Positions 45,432 to 54,547 of a stretch of 64,000 nt of DNA are shown piece by piece. The DNA lies in assembly GCF_036014015.1 (NCBI RefSeq), contig NZ_CP107905.1, positions 10,292,001 through 10,356,000 on the forward strand. Direction: 5' to 3'. Under the pieces are notes generated by a model. It did not search any database. It was not told the origin of the DNA and worked only from the letters and a program-made list of their open reading frames with translations. Each line of letters begins with the position of its first letter. The stretch's first letter is position 1. The translations under genes and the position numbers were made by a program. The stretch comes from Streptomyces sp. NBC_00457 (GTDB lineage: Bacteria > Actinomycetota > Actinomycetes > Streptomycetales > Streptomycetaceae).

Positions 45432-47132
45432 TCAGAGTTGGCGAGTGGCGACTCCCGCCGACACCGCCCGCGTCACCATGACCGAACCCGCGGCCGGATT
45501 CCCGGCCTCCGCCCCGCGCAGCCGGTCGAGCACCGCACCGGGGTCGGCCGGAGCCTGCTCGCCCCGCCACCCGACATGCCCGTCGGGGCGGACCAGCACC
45601 AGCGGCCTCTCGTAGAGCCTCGCCGCGGCCGGATCGGCGAGGCGCAGCACCGTCAGCGGCACGCCACGCTGGTGCGCGGCCCCCACCAGCGCGGACGGGT
45701 CCGCCGACCCCGAGACCACGAGCACGAACCCGCGGCCGAAGTGGTCGAGCACCGAACTGCCGTCGGGTAGCCATGCGTGCGGTGCGCGGCAACCGGGCCA
45801 GGTCGACGGGACGTAGTCGTCCGGCTCGTCGGGCGGCTCCGGGGTGCCGTCCGGCACGCAGATCGGGGAGCCGCTGTAGCGGTATCCGAGCTGGATGCCC
45901 GTGCAGCGGAACTCCTTGCCCCTCGATCGGCGGATCGTCTCGCCCATCTCACCGCGGGCCCGGTCGCCCTCCGCGTCCGCGCGGCCGAGTGCGGCGTCGG
46001 GTGCGAGCCGGGAGTCGGACCGCCAGTTGCTCGACGCCTCCGTGACGTTGCGGACGGCGATCGGCCGCCGCTCCGACTCGTAGCTGTCGAGCAGTGCGGG
46101 GCCCGCCCAGCCGTGAAGGACCGCGGCGAGCTTCCAGCCGAGGTCGACGGCGTCGCCGATCCCGGTGTTGGCGCCGAAGCCTCCCTTCGGCCACAGCAGA
46201 TGTGCCGAGTCACCCGCGAGGAACACCCGCCCCGCGCGGTAGCTGCGGGCCACGACGCAGTGCCCGCTCCAGGGCTGGGCGGCGAGTATCTCCACGTCGA
46301 TGGGCGCACCGACGGCTTCCCGCACCCAGGCGACAGCGTCCCCGGGTTCCGGCTCTTGCTCCAGGTAGACCGAGAGCCGCCACTCGTCCACGCCGTTGAC
46401 CACCGTGATGTACGGCCTGCGCGCCGACGACAGTGTGTGGATCTGCACCGCCGGGCCGCCCAACCGCTCCCGGAGCAGGGCCGACAGTTGCGGCGCACGG
46501 AAGTGCACCGCGAAGTTCTGGCCCTGCGCGAACATGCCCTCGAACTCGATGTCCAGTGCGCGCCGGACGCCGCTGCGGCCCCCGTCACAGGCCACGAGGT
46601 ACGCGCCGGCCAGTGTCTCGGAGGCGCCGCTCTCCAGGTCACGCACCACGGCGAGGACACCGTCGGAGTCCTGGTCGAACGTCTCCAGGCGTGTGGCGAA
46701 CCTGATCTCGACCGAGGGCAGGCCTCGCGCCGTCCGTTCGAGCAACGGCAGGAACGAGAACTTGGACAGGAACGCGGGGCCCTCCGGCGTCAGGGAGCCG
46801 TACACGCCGGGAGACCGGTTGGTGACCCCGTAGTCGAATTCGGCGAGTACGTGTCCCGTCACTGACGTGGCGAACACCGTGCGGTGCGGATAGTCCGTGG
46901 GCGGTGCCGACTCCGCGCGCGCCTCCTCCGCACAGCCCCAGCGCCGAAGGTGCTCCATGGTGCGCGAGAAGATCGCCTCGCCCGCCGGGAAGGGCACGCG
47001 GCCGTCGCCTTGGTCGATCACCGTCACCGGCACACCGCGCCACCCCAGCTCGATCGCGAGCGAGAGGCCCACGGGGCCCGCCCCGACGACCAGGACACGC
47101 CGGGATCCGGCTCTTTCGTTGCGGTCAGACAC
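45432..47132 (-). CDS. FAD-dependent aromatic monooxygenase (class A, PheA/MhpA-like)
   Basis: This 566-residue flavoprotein has GxGxxG in VLVVGAGPVGLSLAIELGWRG, the DG motif region YLVACDGGRSGVRRALDIEF and the flavin-binding GD motif RVFLAGDSAHLLWPKGGFGANTG. A C-terminal thioredoxin-like domain follows, as in phenol and 3-(3-hydroxyphenyl)propionate hydroxylases. It should add a hydroxyl to an aromatic ring. The GTG start at 47132 is chosen because GCAGG lies just upstream. It is divergent from the seven-gene cluster at 47306-53268. Confidence 0.92.
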   Translation of the reverse strand: MSDRNERAGSRRVLVVGAGPVGLSLAIELGWRGVPVTVIDQGDGRVPFPAGEAIFSRTMEHLRRWGCAEEARAESAPPTDYPHRTVFATSVTGHVLAEFDYGVTNRSPGVYGSLTPEGPAFLSKFSFLPLLERTARGLPSVEIRFATRLETFDQDSDGVLAVVRDLESGASETLAGAYLVACDGGRSGVRRALDIEFEGMFAQGQNFAVHFRAPQLSALLRERLGGPAVQIHTLSSARRPYITVVNGVDEWRLSVYLEQEPEPGDAVAWVREAVGAPIDVEILAAQPWSGHCVVARSYRAGRVFLAGDSAHLLWPKGGFGANTGIGDAVDLGWKLAAVLHGWAGPALLDSYESERRPIAVRNVTEASSNWRSDSRLAPDAALGRADAEGDRARGEMGETIRRSRGKEFRCTGIQLGYRYSGSPICVPDGTPEPPDEPDDYVPSTWPGCRAPHAWLPDGSSVLDHFGRGFVLVVSGSADPSALVGAAHQRGVPLTVLRLADPAAARLYERPLVLVRPDGHVGWRGEQAPADPGAVLDRLRGAEAGNPAAGSVMVTRAVSAGVATRQL

Positions 47133-47180
47133 AGGGGACCTGCCTTCCTGAACACGGGTTGGGTCAGTTGCGACCCCAAA

Positions 47181-47292
47181 CTCTTGAACCCGAGTCAGAG
47201 TCGCATGTTCAGGCAGTTTTGTGGAAGGGCGAGATGGGTCAGGCATCTGTCGGCAAGATGGCTTCAGTGCTACGCTGACCCCAGTTCAAGAG
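47181..47292. promoter_or_regulatory. Inverted CTCTTGAAC pair in the divergent promoter region
   Basis: CTCTTGAAC at 47181-47189 reappears as its reverse complement GTTCAAGAG at 47284-47292, with GACCCCA close to each. One copy lies about 49 nt upstream of the monooxygenase start, and the other about 14 nt upstream of the SnoaL start. One regulator could control both directions. No dedicated regulator gene is adjacent except the TetR gene at 44789. Confidence 0.5.
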
Positions 47293-47305
47293 ATAGGAGA
47301 ACGTC

Positions 47306-47743
47306 GTGGTGTCTCCGGCCGATCGAAGCGATGCTGTGGGCCACTGTCGGGCCCTGGTCGTCAGCTACCACCGCGACATCGACAGTGGCCGGGCCACGGC
47401 CGGGATCGGTGCGTTCGCCGACGACGCCGAGTTCGAGGCACACGGCCGGGTCTTCCGAGGGCGGGACGAGATACTCGGCTTTCTCAACGCGCGGGAGGCC
47501 GACACCGCACGGCAGACCGTCCATGTGCTCGTCAACGAGGTCGTCGCCGGTCAGGACGACGAGGACGACGGAAGTGGCCACGAGCGGGTCGAGTTGCAGG
47601 CCATGGTTCTGCTGCACGTTCGGCAGCCTGACGGCGCCTATGTCTTGGATCGCGTCCTCAACACCGTTCACCGGTTCGGCCACTCCGGCGGGGAGTGGCG
47701 GATCACGCGCCGCACCTCGAGGCCGCTGCACCCCACCGTCTGA
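47306..47743 (+). CDS. SnoaL-like NTF2-fold protein
   Basis: This 145-residue protein (GTG start, AGGAGA upstream) has CRALVVSYHRDIDSGRATAG, DAEFEAHGRVFRGRDEI and a late LNTVHRFGHSGGEWRI. Small NTF2-fold members often occur in aromatic and polyketide pathways as cyclases or isomerases. It is first in the catabolic cluster. Confidence 0.86.
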   Translation: MVSPADRSDAVGHCRALVVSYHRDIDSGRATAGIGAFADDAEFEAHGRVFRGRDEILGFLNAREADTARQTVHVLVNEVVAGQDDEDDGSGHERVELQAMVLLHVRQPDGAYVLDRVLNTVHRFGHSGGEWRITRRTSRPLHPTV

Positions 47744-47763
47744 CGGGCAAGGAGTCCTTCACG

Positions 47764-48411
47764 ATGACGACCACCCCCCAGAGCACGACCGCCCCCGCGG
47801 CCACCGAGACACAGGCCGTCGCGCTGCAGATAGCCGAACTCGTGCTCAAGACCGGCCGCTACGACGACATGGCCGCCTTCTACACACACGTACTGGGACA
47901 CGGCCCGTTCTACGAGCGGACCCCGGACCCCGACGCCCCGCCGCGTCCCGCGGGGATGCCCGAGCGGGCGGTCGATGTCCGACTGGGCTTCTTCCGTGTG
48001 CATGACGCCCCGCACAGCAGCCAGGTCCTCGCGCTGTTCGGCATCGACAGCCTGATCGGGACCGACGCGTCAGGGCCGGGCCTGCATCACTTCCAGTTCG
48101 GTGTCGGCTCGCTCGGTGACCTGGTCACCCAGTACGAGCACATGGCGTCCCTGGGTGCGCGCCCGCACCGTGCCGCCAACCACGGCCAGGCCACCAGCTT
48201 CTACTACCGCGACCCGGACGGGAACATCGTCGAGTTCTCCTGCGCCAACTTCGCCACCACGGAGGAGGAGGTGGCCTTCATGTCCGGCCCCGTCTTCGCG
48301 GCGAACCCCTCCGGCCTGGAGCTCAACCCCGAGCGCTTCGTCGCCCGCTACCGCGCCGGTGACCCCAAGGACGAGTTGTTGCGCCTGGACAACCAGGCGG
48401 TGGCCCTGTGA
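47764..48411 (+). CDS. VOC-family ring-cleavage-type dioxygenase/glyoxalase
   Basis: This 215-residue protein has the start IAELVLKTGRYDDMAAFYTHVLG, then the metal His in GLHHFQFGVG and the closing Glu in YRDPDGNIVEFSC. This is the extradiol-dioxygenase/glyoxalase pattern. It may open a catecholic ring or isomerise a product. It overlaps the FAH-family gene by 4 nt, which pairs a cleavage-type enzyme with a typical later step. Confidence 0.87.
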   Translation: MTTTPQSTTAPAATETQAVALQIAELVLKTGRYDDMAAFYTHVLGHGPFYERTPDPDAPPRPAGMPERAVDVRLGFFRVHDAPHSSQVLALFGIDSLIGTDASGPGLHHFQFGVGSLGDLVTQYEHMASLGARPHRAANHGQATSFYYRDPDGNIVEFSCANFATTEEEVAFMSGPVFAANPSGLELNPERFVARYRAGDPKDELLRLDNQAVAL

Positions 48412-49247
48412 CCAGGCTCGTCAGCACGGCCAAGGGGATCGGCAGGCTGGAGGACGACGGTGAGACCGTAGCCCTTTTCGACCTCGACGCGACCGACCTC
48501 GGTGCGGCCCTGCAGTCCGGCCTCGACATCGCGTCCATCGCCACGGCCGCGGTTCGCGACCGGGTCCCCATGGCCCAGGCCCAGCTCGTCGCGCCCGTCC
48601 CCAGGCCCTCCAAGATCTGGGCGGTGGGTTACGCCTACGCCGGTCACCGCACCGAGGTGGGGTACGCCGGCATGGCGGAGGACCCGGTCATCTTCCTGAA
48701 GGCCCCGTCCTCGGTGATCGGCCCGGGAGAGCGGATCCGCTTCCCGAAGGCGGCCCCGGACGAGGTCGACTACGAAGGCGAACTCGCGGTCGTCATCGGC
48801 AGGCGTGCCACCGACGTGCTGGAGGCGGCCGCGTACTCGTTCGTCGCCGGCTTCACGATCTGCAACGACGTCAGCGCGCGAGATGTCCAGAAGGGGCGCG
48901 TTCCCGGCCGGGCCGCCAACGTCACCGCGGCCAAGAGCTTCGACACCTTCACCCCCATGGGCCCCGCCCTGGCCACGCTCGACGAGTTCGCCGATCCTGA
49001 TGACCTGCACCTGCGCACCTGGGTCGCAGGCGAGCTCCGCCAGGACGCGCGTACCTCCCAGCTCATTCACCCGGTTCCCGCGCTGGTCTCGTACCTGTCG
49101 CGGCAGACGACCCTCGAACCCGGCGACGTGATCGCCACCGGCACTCCGGCCGGGGTGGGGCACAAACGAGGCCTGTTCCTGCGGTCCGGGGACGAGGTCC
49201 GGATCGAGATCGAGGGCATCGGCACCCTCGCGAACACCTGCGCCTGA
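48408..49247 (+). CDS. Fumarylacetoacetate-hydrolase-family protein
   Basis: This 279-residue protein has IWAVGYAYAGHRTEVG, the metal-binding VDYEGELAVVIGRRA, FTICNDVSARDVQKGR and GDVIATGTPAGVGHKRG. FAH-family enzymes hydrolyse acylpyruvates or isomerise/decarboxylate ring-cleavage products. It is translationally coupled to the VOC gene (GTGA overlap). Confidence 0.92.
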   Translation: MTRLVSTAKGIGRLEDDGETVALFDLDATDLGAALQSGLDIASIATAAVRDRVPMAQAQLVAPVPRPSKIWAVGYAYAGHRTEVGYAGMAEDPVIFLKAPSSVIGPGERIRFPKAAPDEVDYEGELAVVIGRRATDVLEAAAYSFVAGFTICNDVSARDVQKGRVPGRAANVTAAKSFDTFTPMGPALATLDEFADPDDLHLRTWVAGELRQDARTSQLIHPVPALVSYLSRQTTLEPGDVIATGTPAGVGHKRGLFLRSGDEVRIEIEGIGTLANTCA

Positions 49248-49358
49248 CGCGTGGAGACCATCCTGAGGATGCCGGAGCCGCGGCCTCCTCGGTGTCGGGA
49301 AAAGTCAATTCTGGCGGCCATCGCATAGGTGACGGCCCCGTCTTAGGAGGCAATTCAG

Positions 49359-50102
49359 GTGAGCAGCGATCCCAAGAGCAGTTTCGGCGGCGGAAACCCG
49401 TGGGACCACGTCCAGCCGTGGGACGAGGAGATGTTCGGGAAGGAAGTCCACGACAGCACCCTGCAGCACAAATGGGGGACCGCCGTGTCGATCGCCGGCG
49501 GGCTGCCCTACATCTGGAGGGAGCTGGCCCGGCCGATCTCCGAAATCGTCTATGGCCTTCTCGAACTCCGCGCCGGAGACAAGGTCCTGCTCATCGGCGA
49601 GGGCATCGCCCCCGCGGGGTGGCTGGAAGACATGCGGGAGATCGTGGGACCGGACGGCGCCGTGGATGAGGTGGAGATCATCCACGACGGGCGGAAGGCG
49701 GTCCTGGGCAAGCTCCCCGGGCGGAACGGCCAGACCGGCTGCTGGCGCTGGGACTATGCCGACTCGAAGACCGACGAACAGTACGACTGCGTCGCGGTAC
49801 TCCAGGCGACCCAGCACTGTGACGACTGGGCGGAGACGGCCCGGAACCTGCTGCGCGTGATGAAGCCGGGGCGCCGCATCGTGCTGGCCGAGTCGGTTCT
49901 GAAGGGGCCGACGTTCACCGCGCGCATCAACTCCGACGTCCATCTGCGGCAGTGGTTCGACAAGCTGTTCCAGCAGGTCCCGGTGGAAGACATTCCCTAC
50001 TGGTCCGGCGAGGAGGTCCGCGAAGCATTCGGGGACACCGTCGACAGCCCGCAGTTGATGGAATGGCGCGGCATCGAGATGTTCTGGGGACGAAAGAAAT
50101 AA
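49359..50102 (+). CDS. Class I SAM-methyltransferase-like protein
   Basis: This 247-residue protein has KVLLIGEGIAPAGWLEDMREI, which resembles a methyltransferase motif I followed by VDEVEIIHD, and then YDCVAVLQATQHCDDWAET and LLRVMKPGRRIVLAES. The overall order matches a Rossmann methyltransferase. The first motif, GEG instead of GxGxG, is atypical, so binding of SAM is uncertain. GTG start. Its role in the pathway is unclear. Confidence 0.72.
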   Translation: MSSDPKSSFGGGNPWDHVQPWDEEMFGKEVHDSTLQHKWGTAVSIAGGLPYIWRELARPISEIVYGLLELRAGDKVLLIGEGIAPAGWLEDMREIVGPDGAVDEVEIIHDGRKAVLGKLPGRNGQTGCWRWDYADSKTDEQYDCVAVLQATQHCDDWAETARNLLRVMKPGRRIVLAESVLKGPTFTARINSDVHLRQWFDKLFQQVPVEDIPYWSGEEVREAFGDTVDSPQLMEWRGIEMFWGRKK

Positions 50103-50222
50103 CAGCGCAGACAGCACCGAAACCGTTCCGAAAAGACCTCGATCCTGCCGAGTTCCGGGCAGTGGGATCGGCTGACAACCCGAGCCGCATTAAGCGACGC
50201 CACCCCGAATGAGGAGGTTGCC

Positions 50223-51215
50223 GTGAGTGTCAACGAGGACCTCATGGTCATGGCATCGGACCAGCCGCTGCAGAGCGTCGTCCGCGACGAGCACCTGCTG
50301 CTGGCGCCACCGCATCCGTCCAAGGTGCCCATGAAGCTGTGGGACGAGCACCCGCCCCTGACCGTGGTGCACTACCCGCAGGAGTACCAGGAAGAGGCGT
50401 ACGCCCCGCCGCGCGGGGTGTACGAGAACGACGAGATCCGCGTCGAGTGGCAGAAGCTGGACGGCCGGCAGCCGTTCTACCACCGCAACTGCGACGTGGA
50501 CGAGCTCTGCTACCAGATCGCCGGCGAACGCACGCTGATGACCGAACTCGGCGTGGTCGAGCACCGGGCCGGCGAGTTCTCCCGCATTCCCCGGGGCGTG
50601 GCCCACGACAACTACAGCCGCGCCGCGAGTCACCTGCTGTTCTACATTCCCGCGCCGGTCGCCGAGCTGGTAGCGGCCCAGCGCGAGTCCCAGGCGGTGT
50701 TCCCGCCGTTTCCCGGCTGGCAGCCCGCCCCGGCCAACGAAGCCGTCAGCTGGAACCTGGGCACACCCGGCCGCGACATCACCATCTTCGGGGTCGACGA
50801 ACAGCAGCTGCTTGAACATGTTCACAACGACGACCGCCGGCTGCAGGTCCTGCGCCCCGACCGTTCCCAGGACACCACCTGGCTGTACGGCACGGACCGC
50901 ATCCGCATTGGGCTCGTCACCACCGTGCCCGGCGGTGAACGCCGCTATCGCCGTACCCTCGACGCCGACGAGATCCAGTACCAGGCCAACGGCCACCGCA
51001 CCCTGATCACCCAGCACGGCCTGGTCGACCTCGAGCCCGGCGACTTCGTGCGCATCCCGCTCGGGATCTCGCACGCCAGCGTCGCGACCGAGGCAGGTGA
51101 CTATGTCAGCCTGCTCTCGCGCAGCGAGGTTCCGCAGGTCGCCAAGACCTCCCGTACCGCTGACCCGTACTCGCCCGAACGGCTCGCGGCCCTCACCGCG
51201 GAGGTCCGCTCATGA
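50223..51215 (+). CDS. Homogentisate 1,2-dioxygenase-like bicupin
   Basis: This 330-residue protein has two cupin-like halves: PFYHRNCDVDELCYQIAGERTL with GEFSRIPRGVAHD first, then RRTLDADEIQYQANGHRTL with GDFVRIPLGISHASV. Homogentisate dioxygenase has this layout but is longer (about 430 residues), and its exact iron ligands are not all obvious here. It may be a ring-cleavage enzyme for a related diol or a non-catalytic relative. It overlaps the next gene by 4 nt. Confidence 0.8.
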   Translation: MSVNEDLMVMASDQPLQSVVRDEHLLLAPPHPSKVPMKLWDEHPPLTVVHYPQEYQEEAYAPPRGVYENDEIRVEWQKLDGRQPFYHRNCDVDELCYQIAGERTLMTELGVVEHRAGEFSRIPRGVAHDNYSRAASHLLFYIPAPVAELVAAQRESQAVFPPFPGWQPAPANEAVSWNLGTPGRDITIFGVDEQQLLEHVHNDDRRLQVLRPDRSQDTTWLYGTDRIRIGLVTTVPGGERRYRRTLDADEIQYQANGHRTLITQHGLVDLEPGDFVRIPLGISHASVATEAGDYVSLLSRSEVPQVAKTSRTADPYSPERLAALTAEVRS

Positions 51216-52312
51216 CCACGATGCTCGCCCTGCGCGCCCATCGTGACGCCAGCACCCTGGTCCTGGAGGACATCCCCGTCCCCGAGCCCGGTCCGATGGA
51301 TGTCATCGTGCGGGTCGCCTCCGCAGGCCTGGCCCCGGGAATCATGCGGTTGCTCAAAATGGGCGCGTTCAAGCACCTGCCCACCACCCTCGGCTTCGAG
51401 GCCGCCGGCACCATCGCCGCCGTCGGCAGCGACGCCACCGGCGTCCGCGTCGGTGAACGGGTCCGGGCGCACACCTTCCTGAACTGCCGCACCTGCATCT
51501 ACTGCCGTACCGACCGCGACATGATGTGCCCGCAGCAGTCGATGATGGGCTACGCCGCCTTCAACGACTCCGCGATGCCCCTCTACGACGAGTACCACAA
51601 CGGCGTGCTCGCCGAATACGTACGCATCCCGTACTGGCTGGTCGACCCGCTGCCGGAATCCGTCGGGTTCGACGTCGCAGCCAAGGTTCTCACCATGGGC
51701 AACGCGGTACGCGCGTTCAAGTGGGCCGAGCTGCCGATGGGATCCACCGTCGTCGTCACCGCCGCGACGGGTGCCATGGGCAGCGCGACGGTCAAGCTGG
51801 CGAAGCACTTCGGTGTCGCCGAGCTCATCCTCGTCGGCCGCCACAGAGACCGGCTCAAGGCCGTCGCCGGGCTGTCCGGTGGCATCCCGACCAGCGTCGT
51901 CGCCCTGGACGAACTCCCCGACGACTGGGCGACCACCGGCGCGCTCGCCGGCCGGCTGCGCGAACTGGCACCCGGCGGAGCACACGCGGTCCTCGACTAC
52001 GTCCCCGACGGGCCGGTCACCGGTCAGGCCATGGCCGGGGTCGCGACCGGCGGCGCACTGGTGCACATGGGAGGCAATATGACGCCGCTGCAGCAGTCAC
52101 CGATGGCACTCATGATGAACATGTGGCGGTTCATCGGGACCCGCGCCTGTACCCGCAACGACGCGCTGGAAGTCCTGCGCCTGCTGGAGACCGGTGCCCT
52201 CACCGCCGATGACCTCATCACGCATCGGTTCCCGCTCAGCGACGCGTTGGCGGCCGTCGACGCCGTACGACGCCGTGACGAACCCATGTGGATGCCCGTG
52301 ATCAATCCCTGA
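51212..52312 (+). CDS. Medium-chain alcohol dehydrogenase, zinc-type variant
   Basis: This 366-residue MDR protein has a structural-zinc cluster (NCRTCIYCRTDRDMMC) and the cofactor motif VVTAATGAMGSATVKLAKHFG. The catalytic zinc region is unusual: where CGSDxH would be expected the sequence has APGIMRLLKMG, and GFEAAGTI replaces GHExxG. Catalytic zinc is therefore probably absent. It likely acts as an NAD(P)-dependent reductase in the pathway. Confidence 0.87.
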   Translation: MTTMLALRAHRDASTLVLEDIPVPEPGPMDVIVRVASAGLAPGIMRLLKMGAFKHLPTTLGFEAAGTIAAVGSDATGVRVGERVRAHTFLNCRTCIYCRTDRDMMCPQQSMMGYAAFNDSAMPLYDEYHNGVLAEYVRIPYWLVDPLPESVGFDVAAKVLTMGNAVRAFKWAELPMGSTVVVTAATGAMGSATVKLAKHFGVAELILVGRHRDRLKAVAGLSGGIPTSVVALDELPDDWATTGALAGRLRELAPGGAHAVLDYVPDGPVTGQAMAGVATGGALVHMGGNMTPLQQSPMALMMNMWRFIGTRACTRNDALEVLRLLETGALTADDLITHRFPLSDALAAVDAVRRRDEPMWMPVINP

Positions 52313-52380
52313 TCCCGGGGCACGAGTCCGTCAGTGTGTTCTGCGGAGCCATCAAGTAGCCAGCGAGAGGAAACCGGAAA

Positions 52381-53268
52381 GTGTCCGAAACCGAAGCCGT
52401 ACGCAGCGAAGAGCCGCCCCTGCTCGCGGTGATCGGGGCGGCCGGGCTCTGCGGTACGTACCTGTTGGAGGCGGCGCGGCGGGCTCCGTTCCGGGTCCGC
52501 GCGGTGGTGCACGGGCCGGCGGGCCGTGAGCGAGTGGCCGCCCTGGGCGCCGACGAGATCGTCGAGGCCGATCTCGCGGAGCCCGATTCCGTCCGCCAGG
52601 CGGTGAAGAACGCCGACTTCGTGTTCATGATCCCTCCGGCGTTCCACCCGGAGGAAGACGTCTTCGCGATCAGGGCGCTGGAGGCGGCCGAACACGCGGG
52701 CGCGCGCCGGTTCGTGTACCTGTCCGTCCTCCATCCGCACACCCCGGGGCTCCGCCACCACATGCGCAAGGCGAACGCCGAGGCAGCCATGCGGGTTTCG
52801 GACCTGGACTGGACGATCCTCCAGCCCTCGATGTTCGCCCAGATCGTCCTGTCGACGTGGGGAAGGGCTCCCGCGGGGACGGTGAACCTGCCTTTCGACG
52901 TCCACAACAAGTTCTCGTTCATCGATCTGCGTGAGCTCGCGGAAGTCGGCGTGAAGGTTCTGTCCGAGCAGGGTCACGACGCGGCGACCTACGAGTTGGC
53001 GGGACCCACCACCACGCCGGCCGAGGCCCTGCGCATCGCGGGACGTGCACGAGGTGTGGAACTCGAGGCGAGGACGGTCGACTGGGCACAAGCGCCGCTC
53101 CCGCCAGGAGTCGCCGACGATCCGTCCCGGGGCCCTGACATGCGTGCCATGTGGCAGGACTACGACCGGCATGGCCTGCGCGGCAACAGCAACGTCCTGC
53201 GGATGCTGCTCGGCCGTGAACCCGCGTCCTTCGAGGAAGCGGCCACCGCGTTCGCCGCCCGAGGTTAG
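52381..53268 (+). CDS. NmrA/atypical SDR NAD(P)-binding protein
   Basis: This 295-residue protein (GTG start) has the atypical cofactor loop IGAAGLCGTYLLEAA and FVYLSVLHPHTPGLRHHMRKANAEA. DWTILQPSMFAQ is the NmrA-like signature. It may be a reductase or a redox sensor. It is last in the cluster that starts at 47306. Confidence 0.9.
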   Translation: MSETEAVRSEEPPLLAVIGAAGLCGTYLLEAARRAPFRVRAVVHGPAGRERVAALGADEIVEADLAEPDSVRQAVKNADFVFMIPPAFHPEEDVFAIRALEAAEHAGARRFVYLSVLHPHTPGLRHHMRKANAEAAMRVSDLDWTILQPSMFAQIVLSTWGRAPAGTVNLPFDVHNKFSFIDLRELAEVGVKVLSEQGHDAATYELAGPTTTPAEALRIAGRARGVELEARTVDWAQAPLPPGVADDPSRGPDMRAMWQDYDRHGLRGNSNVLRMLLGREPASFEEAATAFAARG

Positions 53269-53576
53269 TCCCGTTCCTTCGGGGGCGGGATGGCACATTG
53301 CGGTGCTGCGGCCGCGCACGGCCTGCGACGCTCATCGGCCACAGCACCGTGTGGGCGTTGGTGAGGCCTGTGAACTCAGGCTTCAACCGCTCATGGCATC
53401 ACGAGTGCCTCAACTGGCGTACGGTACGCGGCCAGTGGTGTCGTACGAAGCCGGGACGACCACGATCAGTGCCCCCGCGGCCCGTGTCGTGCCCACGATC
53501 ATCCGCGACCGTGACGGCCGGTTCGGAGAACAGACGGGCCGCCACGACGGATCCAGGCTGATGCAGGAGCGCTCTC
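53269..53576. other. 308-bp stretch without a supported gene
   Basis: I see short frames only and no clear terminator. It separates the catabolic cluster from the small ORF and the truncated AraC gene. Confidence 0.4.
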
Positions 53577-53747
53577 ATGACTGGCGTCATCCCCATCCCC
53601 ACGATCGCCGGCATCGGCGGCCGCATCGGTGGGCCGCGACAACACGCCCGCGATCATTCGTGCACCGGAGCCGAACCACTCGCCACCTACGAGTGGAATC
53701 ACGGGTACGAACCGGCCGAGGCATTCATGACAGCGGGGGAGAGATGA
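53577..53747 (+). CDS. Possible 56-aa protein overlapping the AraC-like gene
   Basis: The frame starts at an ATG 9 nt after CAGGAGCG and begins MTGVIPIPTIAGIGGRIG. It later reads TYEWNHGYEPAEAF, and its stop overlaps the ATG of the next gene as ATGA. The overlap and the ribosome site argue for translation. I recognise no family; it may be a degraded gene end. Confidence 0.35.
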   Translation: MTGVIPIPTIAGIGGRIGGPRQHARDHSCTGAEPLATYEWNHGYEPAEAFMTAGER

Positions 53748-54547
53748 GGCAGACGCTGCTGTCCCGCTGGCCGCTGGCGCAATGCCCGGATCCCGCCGAG
53801 GCGATGCGTTCCGTCAATGCACTCATGGCTCCGGCCAGCGTGAGAGGCATCGAGGCGCTGTCGTCCGAACCCGGCTACTTCCGGCTGAACGGGTTCGCCG
53901 ACCAGGACTTCGCCGTCGGCTTCATTTCAACCGACCTCGGCCTGAAGGCGAACGTCTCCGCTGAACGCGACCCCTCGTACTTCCTGGCTTTCGGCGTCTT
54001 CGGCGAAATGCCCCTGGAGGTGGGGAAGCGGCAGCTGAGCAGCACGCGCTCGGTCGCCGCTGTGGTGAATCCCGATGAGCGGCTGCTCGTCCTGCCCGAG
54101 CGGCAGCCGACCGGGTCCCTAGCCATCCGTCTGGGGCGACGGTTCGTGGACCGGGAGCTGACGGCTTTGGCCGGAAAGGACCCTGGGTCGGACGTGCGGT
54201 TCGATCCGGTCCTCGATCTCTCGCGGCCCGGCCCGTCGGCCGTGCGCGAACTGCTGGGCGGCATGCTCACCCAGTTCGACAGCGAACACGAGGTGCTCAC
54301 CCGGCCTGCCATGCGCAGGGCGGAGATGCGTCTGATCGTCACGAGCCTCCTGCTACGCCCGTCGAAGCCGGGCCCCTTGGGCTGGGCGCGGACGCCGTCC
54401 GGGCTTGCGTCGGTGGTATCGGGTTACGACTCGGCCGACCCCATTCCGGCCGTCGGTGGTATCCGCCTGGCTTTCGGTGGAGGTGCCGGAGGGGACTTCG
54501 CGAGGATCGCGAGTGTAAAGGTGCTTGATGCAACAACGCTTGCTTGA
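53744..54547 (+). pseudogene. AraC-family regulator lacking its C-terminal DNA-binding domain
   Basis: The N-terminal sensor domain is clear (PAEAMRSVNALMAPASVRGI, PGYFRLNGFADQDFAVGFIST and SRPGPSAVRELLGGMLTQFD with RRAEMRLIVTSLLL). After LLLRPSKPG the frame reads unfamiliar text to the stop at 54547. The expected two-HTH AraC domain is absent. The product is 267 residues, against about 310-330 for the family. The start has GGGGGAGAG upstream. Confidence 0.72.
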
